DNA of 64,000 nt from Azonexus sp. (GTDB taxonomy: Bacteria; Pseudomonadota; Gammaproteobacteria; Burkholderiales; Rhodocyclaceae): contig JAGOBB010000011.1 of assembly GCA_017983615.1 (NCBI GenBank), forward strand, positions 1 through 64,000, read 5' to 3'. Numbering within the stretch: position 1 is the stretch's first letter; each line of letters opens with the position of its first letter. The position numbers were made by a program, and so were the translations under genes. The notes beneath the pieces are model-generated. The model searched no databases. It saw nothing but the letters and a program-made list of their open reading frames with translations, and was not told where the DNA came from. This document shows, piece by piece, positions 8,899 through 19,357 of the stretch.

Positions 8899-9008
8899 GA
8901 TTTTGTCTCCTACGTTGGTTTTCGTTCTGTTTTACCTGGTGGGTAAAACAACTTTAGCTGCTAACGGGTCGGTTCGCGAGCCCGTATTTTCCCTAATGCG
9001 TGTTTCGC

Positions 9009-9037
9009 ATTGTAAAAACAAAATTCGTATCGTGCAA
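9009..9037 (-). promoter_or_regulatory. Sigma-70-type promoter for aceE-aceF-lpdA
   Basis: On the minus strand TTGCAC and TACAAT are separated by exactly 17 nt, close to TTGACA/TATAAT. The predicted transcription start is about 100 nt before the aceE ATG. The surrounding DNA (8900-9070) is noticeably A/T-richer than its neighbours. Confidence 0.7.
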
Positions 9038-9094
9038 TACGGGAAAACGCGTACTGATGGTTTTATTGGGAAACGGGCGTTTGGTTTGGTGCGC

Positions 9095-9127
9095 TAGCAG
9101 TCAGCGGCGGATTGCCGCGTACTGCTA
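9095..9127. terminator. Hairpin between norF-like gene and aceE promoter
   Basis: Nested complementarity: TAGCAGT (9095-9101) with ACTGCTA (9121-9127), and GCGGC (9104-9108) with GCCGC (9114-9118). It lies 10 nt after the stop of the norF-like gene, so it could end that transcript, but there is no good T tract on either side. Confidence 0.35.
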
Positions 9128-9137
9128 AAAGCGATGC

Positions 9138-9434
9138 CTACAGCGTGGCCCAGCGGGCCAGCGTGCTGCCGTAGAAGGCAGTGGCGATCAGGGCGAACGG
9201 CGCGAAGGCGATGAAGACCTTGAGCACCCGGGCAATGAAGGGATGGGCTATGTGGCTTTCGATGAAGCTGCGGGCGACTAGCGCGCCCTTGAGCCAGATG
9301 ATGGCGGCAACCAGCAGCGGCAACCAGCGGGCGTCACGGAACCATTCGCTGAGACCGAGGCTGAACAGCGTCAGCGCGACCAGGACCAGCCATGCTACGG
9401 TCAGCTCGCGAAAATGGTCGTCTTTCGGCGTCAT
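9138..9434 (-). CDS. norF: NorF-like / cytochrome c oxidase subunit IV-type membrane protein
   Basis: A 98-aa protein with three predicted membrane helices, starting MTPKDDHFRELTVAWLVL. It resembles the small subunit-IV-like proteins (NorF family) that accompany a subunit-III-like NorE in denitrifiers. The start at 9434 is chosen because it lies 2 nt after the NorE stop; the longer open frame would overlap norE heavily. Role: accessory to nitric oxide reductase or another heme-copper oxidase in the inner membrane. The symbol rests on context with NorE and is tentative. No catalytic norC/norB genes are in the window. Confidence 0.6.
   Translation of the reverse strand: MTPKDDHFRELTVAWLVLVALTLFSLGLSEWFRDARWLPLLVAAIIWLKGALVARSFIESHIAHPFIARVLKVFIAFAPFALIATAFYGSTLARWATL
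9391..9417 (+). repeat. Partial USS-like repeat (inside norF)
   Basis: CATGCTACGGTCA followed, 7 nt on, by GAAAATGG. The core has one change at its last base and the second A tract is missing. It is read antisense within the N-terminal helix region of the norF-like gene. Confidence 0.4.
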
Positions 9435-9436
9435 GG

Positions 9437-10039
9437 TCAGGCCAGTACGTAGAACATCGGGAAGATGACCAGCCAGATGATGTCGGTGGCGTGCCAGTAG
9501 CTGGCCAGTGCCTCGAGGCCGGCGTAGTCGCGCGACGAGTAGCCGCCGAAGGCCAGTCGGGCGAGCACCCACAGGATGCCGAGAATGCCCCAGGTGGCAT
9601 GGACCAGATGGGTGAAGGTCAGGTAATAGTAGACGGTGAAGAAAATGCCCGATTCGCCGTTGATTCCCTGCGCCAGGTTCCAGGTGATTTCAAGCACCTT
9701 GGTCAGCGGGTAGCCGAGGGCGACGACCAGTCCGGCGATCAGCCAGATCACGGCTGCCCGCTGCCGGTCCTGGCGGATGGCGTTGACCGAGCAGGCGATG
9801 AAGTAGCTGCTGGTGATCATCAGCAGTGTGATCGTCGTGCCGGCGACGATGGAAAGTCGCTGGGCGCCCTCGTGGAAGGCATCGGGAAAGTGCGCGCGGG
9901 CAATGAAATAGACCGCGAACAGCACCGCAAACTCGACGAACTCGCAGGTGATGCCGGCCCAGATGCCCTTGTTGCCGGGGATGCGGCGGGTGTCTGGCTC
10001 GGTGACGGGGGCCTGCTCGAAGGTGGGGTTGGCGATCAT
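9437..10039 (-). CDS. norE: NorE-like heme-copper oxidase subunit III family protein
   Basis: A 200-aa polytopic membrane protein of the cytochrome c oxidase subunit III superfamily, with five to six helices and the family-typical block TFTHLVHATWGI. The short N-terminus ending in PGNKGIWAG and the absence of a long subunit-III insert match NorE, an accessory protein encoded near nitric oxide reductase. It is co-directional with the norF-like gene. A perfect TTGAT-N4-ATCAA box sits 56-69 nt upstream, indicating control by an FNR/Dnr/NnrR-type regulator and hence low-oxygen or NO-linked expression. A role with an ordinary aerobic oxidase is possible but less likely. Confidence 0.75.
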   Translation of the reverse strand: MIANPTFEQAPVTEPDTRRIPGNKGIWAGITCEFVEFAVLFAVYFIARAHFPDAFHEGAQRLSIVAGTTITLLMITSSYFIACSVNAIRQDRQRAAVIWLIAGLVVALGYPLTKVLEITWNLAQGINGESGIFFTVYYYLTFTHLVHATWGILGILWVLARLAFGGYSSRDYAGLEALASYWHATDIIWLVIFPMFYVLA

Positions 10040-10094
10040 GACGGACTGGGTGGCAACGGACGATCATTGTCGCGCCATGGTGGCCGCCGGTGAT

Positions 10095-10108
10095 TTGATG
10101 TCCATCAA
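10095..10108. promoter_or_regulatory. FNR/Dnr-type binding site
   Basis: TTGATGTCCATCAA is a perfect match to the symmetric TTGAT-N4-ATCAA consensus. It lies in the 163-nt divergent region, centred about 62 nt before the norE start codon and about 101 nt before the PhnD-like gene. The position best suits activation of norE-norF. Confidence 0.75.
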
Positions 10109-10202
10109 CGGCCGGCTATCTGACATTTGGTACCGCGCACCCGGCGTTTGCGCGGGACGACTGAACACACGATAGAATCGCTCCCCATAAAAGGAGACAA
10201 AC

Positions 10203-11012
10203 ATGAAAAAAATAGGATGTTTTTGGGCGGCGGCCTTGTGCTGGGGCGCATTGACCGGAGCTGCGGCGCAGGAGCCGCAGCTGGTCTTTGGTGTGCTTAA
10301 CCAGCAAAGCCCACAACTGACGGCAGAGCGCTGGAATCCGGTGTTCAATTATCTCGGTGGCGCGACCGGTTACAAGTTCCAGCTGCGCATGGGCCAGAAC
10401 GTCCAGGCGACCAATGCCATGATGGCCCGCGGCGAGTTCGACCTGGTGTTCACCAACCACAATTTCCGGCAAGAATTCGACGGTACCTACAAGGTCCTGG
10501 CGCGCTGGGGCAATGCGCCCATTTTTGGCGTGCTCGCCGTACTCGAGTCGAGCAAGGTGCGTCGCCTGAAAGACCTGAATGGCCAGCGTGTTGCATATCC
10601 GTCGCAAAACGCCTTTGTCGCCTATGCCGTGCCCAAGGCCGCGCTGCGCAAGGCCGGCGTGGCTGAAAAGGAAGTGTTCGCCGGCAACCAGGAAGGGGCG
10701 CTGGCGCAGCTGGCCGCCGGTCAGGTCGACGCGGTCGGCGTCAATTCACGCTACCTCAGCCAGTATGCGGCGCGAACGGGCCTCCGTTACCGGGAGATCT
10801 ATACCTCCGAGCCATATCCGGACCTCGCGGTTCTGGTGCATCCGCGCTTGCCTGCCGAGCAGGTCGAGCGTATCCGCGAGGCATTGCTGGCCATGCGCAA
10901 GGACCCCAAGGCGGTGCCCATTCTTGAGGCCAATCAGTTCCCCGGATTCTTCCCCGCCGGCGAGAAGGATTACGACATCGTTCGCCGAACCTATCGGGCC
11001 GTGCCGAACTGA
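10203..11012 (+). CDS. PhnD-like periplasmic substrate-binding protein
   Basis: A 269-aa PhnD/PtxB-family binding protein with a signal peptide ([20 protein letters not shown]). The fold-typical segments are [20 protein letters not shown], the LVFTNHNF loop, and [20 protein letters not shown] with the later QVDAVGVNS hinge. The family binds phosphonate, phosphite or related anions, but many members serve as sensors. No ABC permease or ATPase follows; instead a membrane hybrid histidine kinase starts 5 nt later, so this protein probably presents a periplasmic ligand to that kinase. A strong AAAGGAG ribosome-binding site precedes the ATG. The ligand is unknown. Confidence 0.85.
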   Translation: MKKIGCFWAAALCWGALTGAAAQEPQLVFGVLNQQSPQLTAERWNPVFNYLGGATGYKFQLRMGQNVQATNAMMARGEFDLVFTNHNFRQEFDGTYKVLARWGNAPIFGVLAVLESSKVRRLKDLNGQRVAYPSQNAFVAYAVPKAALRKAGVAEKEVFAGNQEGALAQLAAGQVDAVGVNSRYLSQYAARTGLRYREIYTSEPYPDLAVLVHPRLPAEQVERIREALLAMRKDPKAVPILEANQFPGFFPAGEKDYDIVRRTYRAVPN

Positions 11013-11017
11013 GTTCC

Positions 11018-12892
<1,875 letters not shown>

Positions 12893-12918
12893 ATCTGGTA
12901 AAATCCATTCAATTCAAA

Positions 12919-12952
12919 GGGAAAGGCCTCCGCCTTTCCCCTTTCTTTTTTT
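12919..12952 (+). terminator. Terminator after the hybrid histidine kinase gene
   Basis: The 9-bp stem GGGAAAGGC (12919-12927) / GCCTTTCCC (12932-12940) with a 4-nt loop is followed by CTTTCTTTTTTT. It ends 14 nt before the folD start, leaving little room for a separate folD promoter; read-through may feed folD. Confidence 0.85.
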
Positions 12953-12965
12953 GTTGGATGCGACG

Positions 12966-13820
12966 ATGACGGCACACATTATCGATGGCAAGGCGCTGGC
13001 AGAAGAACTGCGCCAAAGCTTCAAGGCGCGCGTGGAAGCGCTGGCCGCCAAGGGACACCGGCCCGGGCTGGTGGTCATACTGGTCGGGGCCGACCCGGCT
13101 TCCGAGGTGTATGTGCGCAACAAGGTCAATGGCTGTCTGGCCATCGGAATGCACTCTGAAAAGATCACCTACGACGCGACGGTCGATCAGGAAACCGTAC
13201 TGAACAAGATCGCCGAACTGAACGCCGATCCGAACATCCATGGCATCCTCGTCCAGTTGCCGCTGCCGAAGCACTTCGACGAGGAAGCCGTGCTCGAAGC
13301 GATCGCCGCCGACAAGGACGTTGATGGCTTCCACGCCGAGAACGTCGGCGCGCTGGCCCAGGGCAACCCGCGTTTCATCCCCTGCACGCCGTACGGCGTC
13401 ATGAAGATGTTCGAGAAGGGCAACGTTGACCTGACCGGCCAGGAGGCGGTGGTCATCGGCCGTTCCAACATCGTCGGCAAGCCGATGGCGCTGCTGCTGA
13501 TCAATGCCGGGGCGACGGTCACCGTCTGCAACTCGCGCACCAAAGACCTGAAATTCCACACCCGCCGCGCCGACATCCTGGTCGCCGCGGTCGGCAAGCC
13601 GAAATTCGTCACCGCCGACATGGTCAAGCCGGGCGCCGTCGTCATTGACGTCGGCATCAACCGCCTGCCCGATGGCAAGCTGTGCGGCGACGTCGATTTT
13701 GAAGGCTGCAAGGAAGTCGCCGGCCAGATCACCCCGGTGCCGGGCGGCGTCGGCCCGATGACCATCACCATGCTGCTCGCCAACACCATCGAAGCCGCCG
13801 AACGAAAGGCCGGACTATGA
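12966..13820 (+). CDS. folD: Methylenetetrahydrofolate dehydrogenase/cyclohydrolase
   Basis: A 284-aa bifunctional FolD, converting methylene-THF to formyl-THF in the cytoplasm with NADP+. Motifs: [14 protein letters not shown] with the catalytic lysine, the loop QLPLPKH, the nucleotide-binding [14 protein letters not shown], and the C-terminal [13 protein letters not shown]. The ATG at 12966 gives the usual length; the open frame extends further 5' only through the terminator. Its stop overlaps the purE ATG by 4 nt, so the two are translationally coupled; formyl-THF supply and purine synthesis are thereby linked. Confidence 0.96.
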   Translation: MTAHIIDGKALAEELRQSFKARVEALAAKGHRPGLVVILVGADPASEVYVRNKVNGCLAIGMHSEKITYDATVDQETVLNKIAELNADPNIHGILVQLPLPKHFDEEAVLEAIAADKDVDGFHAENVGALAQGNPRFIPCTPYGVMKMFEKGNVDLTGQEAVVIGRSNIVGKPMALLLINAGATVTVCNSRTKDLKFHTRRADILVAAVGKPKFVTADMVKPGAVVIDVGINRLPDGKLCGDVDFEGCKEVAGQITPVPGGVGPMTITMLLANTIEAAERKAGL

Positions 13821-14317
13821 ACGCAGTGCATCAACCCCTCGTCGGCGTCGTCATGGGCTCCGATTCCGACTGGCCGACCATGCAGGCCGCCGCCGTGATC
13901 CTCAAGGAATTCGGCGTCCCCTTCGAGGCCCGTGTCGTCTCCGCCCACCGCACCCCCGACCTGCTGTTCGATTACGCTGCCATGGCCGGCGAGCGCGGCC
14001 TCAAGGCGATCATCGCCGGCGCTGGCGGCGCTGCCCACCTGCCGGGTATGCTGGCCGCCAAGACCACCGTGCCGGTGCTCGGCGTGCCGGTCCAGTCCAA
14101 GGCGCTGTCCGGCGTCGATTCACTGCATTCCATCGTCCAGATGCCGAAGGGCATCCCGGTCGCCACCTTCGCGATCGGCGAGGCAGGTGCCGCCAACGCA
14201 GCCTTGTTCGCCGTGGCCATGCTGGCCAACGACAACCCGGCGCTTGGCGCCAAGTTGCAGGCCTTCCGCCAGGCCCAGACCGAGAAGGTCCTGGCCATGA
14301 AGCTGCCTGAAGTGTGA
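13817..14317 (+). CDS. purE: N5-carboxyaminoimidazole ribonucleotide mutase
   Basis: A 166-aa class I PurE, converting N5-CAIR to CAIR in purine synthesis. The substrate loop [10 protein letters not shown] is at residues 13-22, with SAHRTPD and the glycine-rich [11 protein letters not shown] following. It forms an ATGA overlap with folD and precedes purK, which makes its substrate. Its TGA stop abuts a USS-like repeat that fills the purE-purK gap. Confidence 0.97.
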   Translation: MNAVHQPLVGVVMGSDSDWPTMQAAAVILKEFGVPFEARVVSAHRTPDLLFDYAAMAGERGLKAIIAGAGGAAHLPGMLAAKTTVPVLGVPVQSKALSGVDSLHSIVQMPKGIPVATFAIGEAGAANAALFAVAMLANDNPALGAKLQAFRQAQTEKVLAMKLPEV

Positions 14318-14352
14318 ATGCTACGGTCGCCCCGAAATTTTGCCCAAAATTG
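14317..14352 (+). repeat. USS-like repeat, copy 3 (purE-purK gap)
   Basis: AATGCTACGGTCG, CCCCG, AAATTTT, GCCC, AAAATT. It begins at the last base of the purE stop codon and occupies most of the 57-nt gap within the operon. Confidence 0.85.
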
Positions 14353-14374
14353 AAGTGCCGATGAGGTTCCTGTC

Positions 14375-15526
14375 TTGAGCACCACGATGATTCTCCCGCC
14401 CTCCACGCTGGGCATGCTTGGCGGCGGCCAGCTTGGCCGCTTCTTTGTTACAGCTGCACACGAAATGGGCTACCAGGTCTGGGTCCTCGACCCGGACAAG
14501 AATTCCCCGGCTGGCCAGATTGCCGAGCGCCACTTCTGCGTCGCCTACGACGACTACGTAGCGCTCGACGAATTTGCCCAAGGCTGCGCGGCGATCACCA
14601 CCGAGTTCGAGAACGTCCCAGCCGACACGCTGGACTACCTGGCCAAGTTCGTCCCTGTGCGCCCGTCGGCGGCGGCGGTGGCCGTCTGTCAGAACCGCAT
14701 CGCCGAAAAATCCTTCCTGCGCGACAACGGCCTGCCGCATGGTCCGTTCGCTGCGATCAACTGCGAAGACGACATTCGCAACGCTGATCCGTCGCTGTTC
14801 CCGGCCATCCTCAAAGTCGCCCGCTTCGGCTACGACGGCAAGGGGCAGGCGACGGTGCATAGCGTCGAGGAAGCGCTGCTCGCCTTCGGCCACTTCAAGG
14901 GCGAGCATTGCGTGCTCGAACAGCGCCTGGCGCTCGACTACGAAGTCTCGGTCGTGCTGGCCCGCGATCAGCATGGCCAGGAGCAGTGCTTCCCGACCGG
15001 CGAAAACCAGCACACCCGGGGCATCCTCGATGTCTCCATCGTGCCGGCACGCACCACTTGCTGCGTGCGCAGCGATGCCGAAGACGTCGCTGCCCGCATC
15101 GCCGAAAAGCTTGGCTACATCGGCACCATGGGCGTCGAATTCTTCATCAGCCGTGGTCAGCTGATCGTTAACGAAATGGCGCCGCGCCCGCACAACAGCG
15201 GCCACTACACCATCGACGCCTGCGTCACCAACCAGTTCGAACAGCAGGTCCGCGCCCTGTGCGGCTTGCCGCTCGGCGAAGCGCGCGCTCACTCCGCCTC
15301 GGTCATGGTTAATTTGTTGGGCGATCTCTGGTACGACGGCGACACCTACCGGGAGCCGGACTGGGCCAGGCTGTACGCCATTCCCAACCTGAAACTGCAC
15401 CTCTACGGCAAGCACCACGCCCGCCCGGGGCGCAAGATGGGCCACTTCACGGTCATCGGCGACAACGCCGAGGCCGTGCAGAAAACCGCGCTGGCCGCTC
15501 GCGCCGCGATCGGCATCAAGGACTGA
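14375..15526 (+). CDS. purK: 5-(carboxyamino)imidazole ribonucleotide synthase
   Basis: A 383-aa ATP-grasp enzyme making N5-CAIR from AIR, bicarbonate and ATP. N-terminal GMLGGGQLGRFF binds nucleotide; the ATP-grasp core carries ILKVARFGYDGKGQA and the metal-binding VNEMAPRPHNSGHYT. The start is uncertain: TTG at 14375 (used here) or ATG at 14387, which is nearer the conserved region. Downstream tsaC starts on the last base of the purK stop. The purE-purK order is the usual bacterial arrangement. Confidence 0.95.
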   Translation: MSTTMILPPSTLGMLGGGQLGRFFVTAAHEMGYQVWVLDPDKNSPAGQIAERHFCVAYDDYVALDEFAQGCAAITTEFENVPADTLDYLAKFVPVRPSAAAVAVCQNRIAEKSFLRDNGLPHGPFAAINCEDDIRNADPSLFPAILKVARFGYDGKGQATVHSVEEALLAFGHFKGEHCVLEQRLALDYEVSVVLARDQHGQEQCFPTGENQHTRGILDVSIVPARTTCCVRSDAEDVAARIAEKLGYIGTMGVEFFISRGQLIVNEMAPRPHNSGHYTIDACVTNQFEQQVRALCGLPLGEARAHSASVMVNLLGDLWYDGDTYREPDWARLYAIPNLKLHLYGKHHARPGRKMGHFTVIGDNAEAVQKTALAARAAIGIKD

Positions 15527-16521
15527 TGACCCCTTCCGACGCCGATTACGAGCGTGCAGTCGATCTGCTGCGCGCCGGCGAACTGGTCGCCATCCCAACC
15601 GAGACGGTCTACGGCCTGGGCGCGGATGCCGCCAACCCGGCCGCCGTCGCCAAGATCTTCGCCGCCAAGGGGCGCCCGGCCGATCACCCGCTGATCGTCC
15701 ATCTCGCCGGCCACGACGCGGTCGACCACTGGGCCGAGCAGGTCCCGGCCGTCGCCTGGGAGTTGATGGAAACCTTCTGGCCCGGCCCGCTGACCCTAAT
15801 CCTGAAAAAACAGGCCTGGGTGCCCGACGCCGTGACCGGCGGCCAGGACACGGTCGGCCTGCGCGTCCCCGGCCATCCGGTGGCGCTCGAATTGTTGCGC
15901 CGCTTCGCCGCCGTCGCCGGCCAACATGCCGGCATTGCCGCGCCCTCGGCCAACCGCTTCGGGCGGATCAGCCCGACGACGGCCGAGCATGTCCGCGAAG
16001 AACTGGGCGATGCCGTGCCGCTTATTCTCGACGGCGGGCCATGCGCGGTCGGCATCGAATCGACCATTGTTGATTGCTCGCGCGGCGAGCCGGTGGTGCT
16101 GCGTCCTGGCCACATCTCGCCGCTCCATCTCGAAGCCATCCTCGGCCGTCGCCCGGCCATCGAAACCGCCGTCGGCGCACCGCGCGTTTCCGGCTCGCTC
16201 GAAGCGCATTACGCGCCGGTGACGCCGCTACGCATGGTGACCGGCGAACGCCTGCTCGATTTCATCAACGCCCAGCGTCATCGCGGCGGCAAGTGCGCCG
16301 TCATCAGCGCCAACCAGCCACCCCAGGCCGGCATGCCGCACGTCTGGCGCTTGATGCCGGCCAATCCGGTCGGCTATGCCCACGATATTTATGCCGCCCT
16401 GCGCGACATGGATCATGCCGGCGTCGACCTGATTGTTGTCGAGGCGCTGCCGGAAGCTGCGGAATGGACGGCGGTCGCAGACCGCCTGCGGCGTGCCGTT
16501 GCCGGCGCTGGTCAGGGCTGA
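15526..16521 (+). CDS. tsaC: L-threonylcarbamoyladenylate synthase, Sua5 type
   Basis: A 331-aa Sua5-type enzyme making threonylcarbamoyl-AMP for the t6A37 tRNA modification. The YrdC domain shows AIPTETVYGLGADA, KIFAAKGRPADHPLIVH and the SAN/RFG region. The extra ~110 residues after position ~215 are the Sua5 domain that short TsaC/YrdC proteins lack, so the name sua5 would serve equally. Its ATG shares one base with the purK stop, so it is part of the pur operon here. It is convergent with the pterin dehydratase gene, 21 nt away. Confidence 0.93.
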   Translation: MTPSDADYERAVDLLRAGELVAIPTETVYGLGADAANPAAVAKIFAAKGRPADHPLIVHLAGHDAVDHWAEQVPAVAWELMETFWPGPLTLILKKQAWVPDAVTGGQDTVGLRVPGHPVALELLRRFAAVAGQHAGIAAPSANRFGRISPTTAEHVREELGDAVPLILDGGPCAVGIESTIVDCSRGEPVVLRPGHISPLHLEAILGRRPAIETAVGAPRVSGSLEAHYAPVTPLRMVTGERLLDFINAQRHRGGKCAVISANQPPQAGMPHVWRLMPANPVGYAHDIYAALRDMDHAGVDLIVVEALPEAAEWTAVADRLRRAVAGAGQG

Positions 16522-16542
16522 ATCCTAAAACTGCGGTAAGCC

Positions 16543-16881
16543 TCAAAAAACGAGCAATTTCTCCACTTTGGCGGCGCAGATGAAGTCGTTTTCCGACAGG
16601 CCGCCGATAGCGTGCGTCCAGTAGCGGACGCGGACATCCTTGTAACCCACGGTTAGTTCCGGATGGTGATCCTCGCGGTGCGAGACCCAGGCGATGGCAT
16701 TGACGAAGGCCATCGCCTCGTAATGGTTGCGGAAGCCGAAGGTCTTTTCCAGGCGCTGGTCGAGCAGGGCCCAGCCCGGCAGGTCTTTCAGCAGGTCCGC
16801 CGCGGCCTCGAGGCTCAGGGGCGGAATGCCGCCTTCGCAAGGCTGGCAATGCCGATTCGAAATATCGCAGGTGGTCGCCAT
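16543..16881 (-). CDS. phhB: 4a-hydroxytetrahydrobiopterin dehydratase
   Basis: A 112-aa pterin-4a-carbinolamine dehydratase that recycles oxidised pterin cofactor. The family signature is the pair of histidines in SHREDHHPELTVGY, with the later WTHAIGGLSENDF. Length is typical. No phenylalanine hydroxylase is in the window, so a role in a molybdopterin or other pterin context cannot be excluded. The gene is single on the minus strand. Confidence 0.92.
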   Translation of the reverse strand: MATTCDISNRHCQPCEGGIPPLSLEAAADLLKDLPGWALLDQRLEKTFGFRNHYEAMAFVNAIAWVSHREDHHPELTVGYKDVRVRYWTHAIGGLSENDFICAAKVEKLLVF

Positions 16882-16952
16882 GTCATTTTCCTTGCGGCAA
16901 TGGACTCAAATGTTGAGAGAGCGAATCACTGACTTGGTTCCGGCATCGGCCT

Positions 16953-16981
16953 TTGATAAGCAAAAGGGAGTGCGCTAGAAT
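16953..16981 (+). promoter_or_regulatory. Promoter of tRNA-Ala(CGC)
   Basis: TTGATA and TAGAAT with an exact 17-nt spacer end 11 nt before the tRNA, placing the transcription start just upstream of the 5' end. Confidence 0.75.
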
Positions 16982-16992
16982 CGAACAGCGTT

Positions 16993-17068
<76 letters not shown>

Positions 17069-17083
17069 ACCATTTTCCATTGG

Positions 17084-17116
17084 CCCGCCCGACAATCCGG
17101 CGGGTCTTTCTGTTTT
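17084..17116 (+). terminator. Terminator after tRNA-Ala
   Basis: The stem CCCGCC (17084-17089) / GGCGGG (17099-17104) with a 9-nt loop is followed by TCTTTCTGTTTT. Confidence 0.7.
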
Positions 17117-17267
17117 CAGGATGGCTCGCTGGGCTCATGGCGCACTGAAATTCCGGTGTTTGCGTCCGGGTGTGAACTTCTTCACTGATTGCTTTTGTGT
17201 CTCGTCGTATCTTGAAGGCGTTCCGGGAAAGCTGGATTCCCGATGTGATGCCGGGTCGAGGTAAGCG

Positions 17268-17444
17268 ATGTCAGCCAAGAGCGAAAAACGTATGGGTCAA
17301 GACCGCCGCAGCAGGGATTGTGGGCCGCCGGACGGCTGGCGCGAGCGGCGCAAGGCGGTGGAAAGACGCATTCCTGAAGTGCGCGAAATTCCGTTTTCGG
17401 AATGGCTGGCGCATTTGCCGAGCAAGGTATTGGCCGAGCACTAG
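17268..17444 (+). CDS. Small charged protein of unknown function (58 aa)
   Basis: A 58-aa ORF starting MSAKSEKRMGQDRR, strongly basic in the first half, with GPPDGWRERRKAVERR and then EVREIPFSEWLAHLPSK. GAGGT lies 5 nt before the ATG, and a perfect bidirectional terminator follows about 57 nt after the stop, so it looks like a complete transcription unit. I recognise no domain; the Arg-rich pattern with a conserved-looking GPPxGW and EWxxHLP could be a small nucleic-acid or protein-binding factor, but that is a guess. The region 17117-17257 before it holds no other gene. Confidence 0.6.
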   Translation: MSAKSEKRMGQDRRSRDCGPPDGWRERRKAVERRIPEVREIPFSEWLAHLPSKVLAEH

Positions 17445-17500
17445 GCTGCTCTATCGGCCGGTTCCCGGCTCGATCCACAAAGTATCCCGACGCATAAAGT

Positions 17501-17532
17501 AAAAAGGCCTCGCCGGAATGCGAGGCCTTTTT
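17501..17532. terminator. Bidirectional terminator
   Basis: The 13-bp perfect stem AAAAAGGCCTCGC / GCGAGGCCTTTTT with loop CGGAAT has A and T runs suited to both strands. It separates the 58-aa ORF (plus) from the OmpA-like lipoprotein gene (minus). Confidence 0.9.
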
Positions 17533-17548
17533 CGTTGGCGCGGGGCGT

Positions 17549-18118
17549 TTATTCGTCCCGCTCGTAAACCACGTCCGAACGCCGGTTTTCGGCCCATGAT
17601 TCTTCGTCGTGTCCCTTGAGCTTGGGTTGGGCTTCGCCCAGCGACTTGATGCTGATCTGCTTTTCCGGGGCGCCATGGCCGACCATCGTCTTGCGCACGG
17701 TTTCTGCCCGCTTCAAGCCCAGGCGACGGTTGTGTTCGGCGCTGCCGCGCTCGTCGGCATTGCCTTCGATACGCACCTTAGCTTTCGGGTTATCCGCCAG
17801 GTAGCGGGCATGGGCGCGCAGGGCGGGGTCGTAGTCGGCCTTGAGGTCGGCGCTGTTCAGATCGAAATAGACGCTGCGCTGGGTGCGCAGGCCGACCGGG
17901 TCCATCTTGATCGGCGTTTCGGCGGCGGGGCTGGCGGCTGTCGCGACCGAGCGGGCTTCACCCTGCAGTTCGGGAGGGACGGGCTGACCAAGCAGGCCGG
18001 GATGGACCTTCAGGGGGCCACTTTGCGCGATGTGCTTGCTCAGCGGGATCTCGCTTTTGGTGGCGCAAGCGGCAAGCAGGGTGGAAAGCAGGAGGGGAAC
18101 CAGCAGGGAGGCGCGCAT
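17549..18118 (-). CDS. OmpA/Pal-family lipoprotein
   Basis: A 189-aa lipoprotein. The ATG at 18118 gives a signal peptide with lipobox LLAAC (acylated Cys18). The C-terminal OmpA domain carries the peptidoglycan-binding pattern GNADERGSAEHNRRLGLKRA and YFDLNSADLK. It would tether peptidoglycan from an outer or inner membrane anchor. It is not in a tol operon, so it is probably a Pal-like paralogue rather than Pal itself. A longer frame upstream to 18250 lacks a signal and is not used. It is divergent from the sulfate-binding protein gene. Confidence 0.87.
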   Translation of the reverse strand: MRASLLVPLLLSTLLAACATKSEIPLSKHIAQSGPLKVHPGLLGQPVPPELQGEARSVATAASPAAETPIKMDPVGLRTQRSVYFDLNSADLKADYDPALRAHARYLADNPKAKVRIEGNADERGSAEHNRRLGLKRAETVRKTMVGHGAPEKQISIKSLGEAQPKLKGHDEESWAENRRSDVVYERDE

Positions 18119-18314
18119 CTTTGTCTTTTTCGGCTGCGTGATGAAGGTCGAATGATAGCCGCTCGCCTGTCCGGCGAACAGTGGTACGGCCGACCGTTTG
18201 ATCGGGCCGCTGCGTTGAATGATGTTCAGTGTTGGAATAAGTAAATTCAAAACATGTCTTTGCGGTTATATATGAGTCGGCTAAATTTGACGCCATCGCA
18301 TAGTGAGGTGCTCC

Positions 18315-19313
18315 ATGACTCAATTCCGTAAATCCTTCGTCGCTGTCCTGCTCGGCTTGGTGGCTGGTGTCGCGCTGGCCGATGCATCGCTGCTCAACGT
18401 TTCCTACGACGTGGCGCGCGATGTCTATAAAGACTACAACCCGATGTTCCAGAAATACTGGAAGGCCAAGTCCGGCGAGGCAGTCGAGCTCAAGCAGTCG
18501 CATGGCGGTTCGACCAAGCAGGTGCGTGCCGTGGCTGATGGCCTGGAGGCCGATGTGGTGACTATGAACCAGGCCAACGACATCGAGTTCCTGGCCGAAA
18601 AGGGTCTGGTCGCCAAGGACTGGGCGAAGAAATTCCCGAACAACGCCTCGCCCTATACCTCGACGATGGTGTTCATCGTCCGCAAGGGCAACCCGAAGGC
18701 GATCAAGGACTGGTCCGATGTTGCCGCGCCGGGCATCCAGATGATCATCCCGCACCCGAAGAACACCGGCAATGGCCGCAATACCTACCTGTCGGCCTGG
18801 GCCTGGGCGCTCAAGCAGCCGGGCGGTAATGATGCCAAGGCGCAGGAATTCCTCGGCAAGCTGCTGAAGAACGCACCGCTGTTCGCCGCCGGTGGTCGCG
18901 ATGCGACGACGACGTTCATGCAGCGCAAGATGGGCGACGTGCTGATCACCTTCGAGTCCGAGGCGGAGATGATCGCCAAGGAATTCGGCAAGGGCGAATT
19001 CGAGGTCGTTTATCCCAGCCTGACCATGCAGACCGAGTTCCCGGTCGCGCTGGTCGAGAAGGTGGTCGACAAGAAGGGTACGCGCAAGCAGGCGGAGGCC
19101 TACCTGGAATACCTGTGGTCGAAGGAAGGCCAGGAGAATGCCGCGCAGAACTACCTGCGGCCGCGCGATGCCGAGTTGCTGAAGAAGTACGCCGCCAACT
19201 TCCCGCCGGTCAAGACGTTCACGGTCGATGAAGTCTTCGGCGGTGCCAACAAGGCGTTTGCCACCCACTTCAAGGATGGCGGCAGCTTCGACCAGATCTA
19301 CGTCGCCAAATAA
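18315..19313 (+). CDS. sbp: Sulfate ABC transporter substrate-binding protein
   Basis: A 332-aa periplasmic sulfate/thiosulfate-binding protein of the Sbp/CysP family with signal peptide ending near ALA. Hallmarks: NVSYDVARDVYKDYN, QSHGGSTKQVRAVADGLEADVVT and HPKNTGNGRNTYLSAW. The ATG at 18315 has GAGGTG five bases upstream; a GTG at 18303 is in frame but less likely. It is followed by cysU-cysW-cysA, forming a complete importer. The 88-nt gap to cysU contains a USS-like repeat. Confidence 0.95.
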   Translation: MTQFRKSFVAVLLGLVAGVALADASLLNVSYDVARDVYKDYNPMFQKYWKAKSGEAVELKQSHGGSTKQVRAVADGLEADVVTMNQANDIEFLAEKGLVAKDWAKKFPNNASPYTSTMVFIVRKGNPKAIKDWSDVAAPGIQMIIPHPKNTGNGRNTYLSAWAWALKQPGGNDAKAQEFLGKLLKNAPLFAAGGRDATTTFMQRKMGDVLITFESEAEMIAKEFGKGEFEVVYPSLTMQTEFPVALVEKVVDKKGTRKQAEAYLEYLWSKEGQENAAQNYLRPRDAELLKKYAANFPPVKTFTVDEVFGGANKAFATHFKDGGSFDQIYVAK

Positions 19314-19357
19314 GCGGCGTTGATGCCGCCGGGAGGGCCGGACCTGGTTCGGCCTTG

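Noticed and set aside
7663..8946. 427-aa plus-strand ORF opposite aceE
   Set aside because: Antisense shadow of aceE; it has no ribosome site or family motif.
17182..17676. 164-aa minus-strand ORF across the terminator at 17501
   Set aside because: Crosses a strong bidirectional terminator and overlaps both the 58-aa ORF and the lipoprotein gene.
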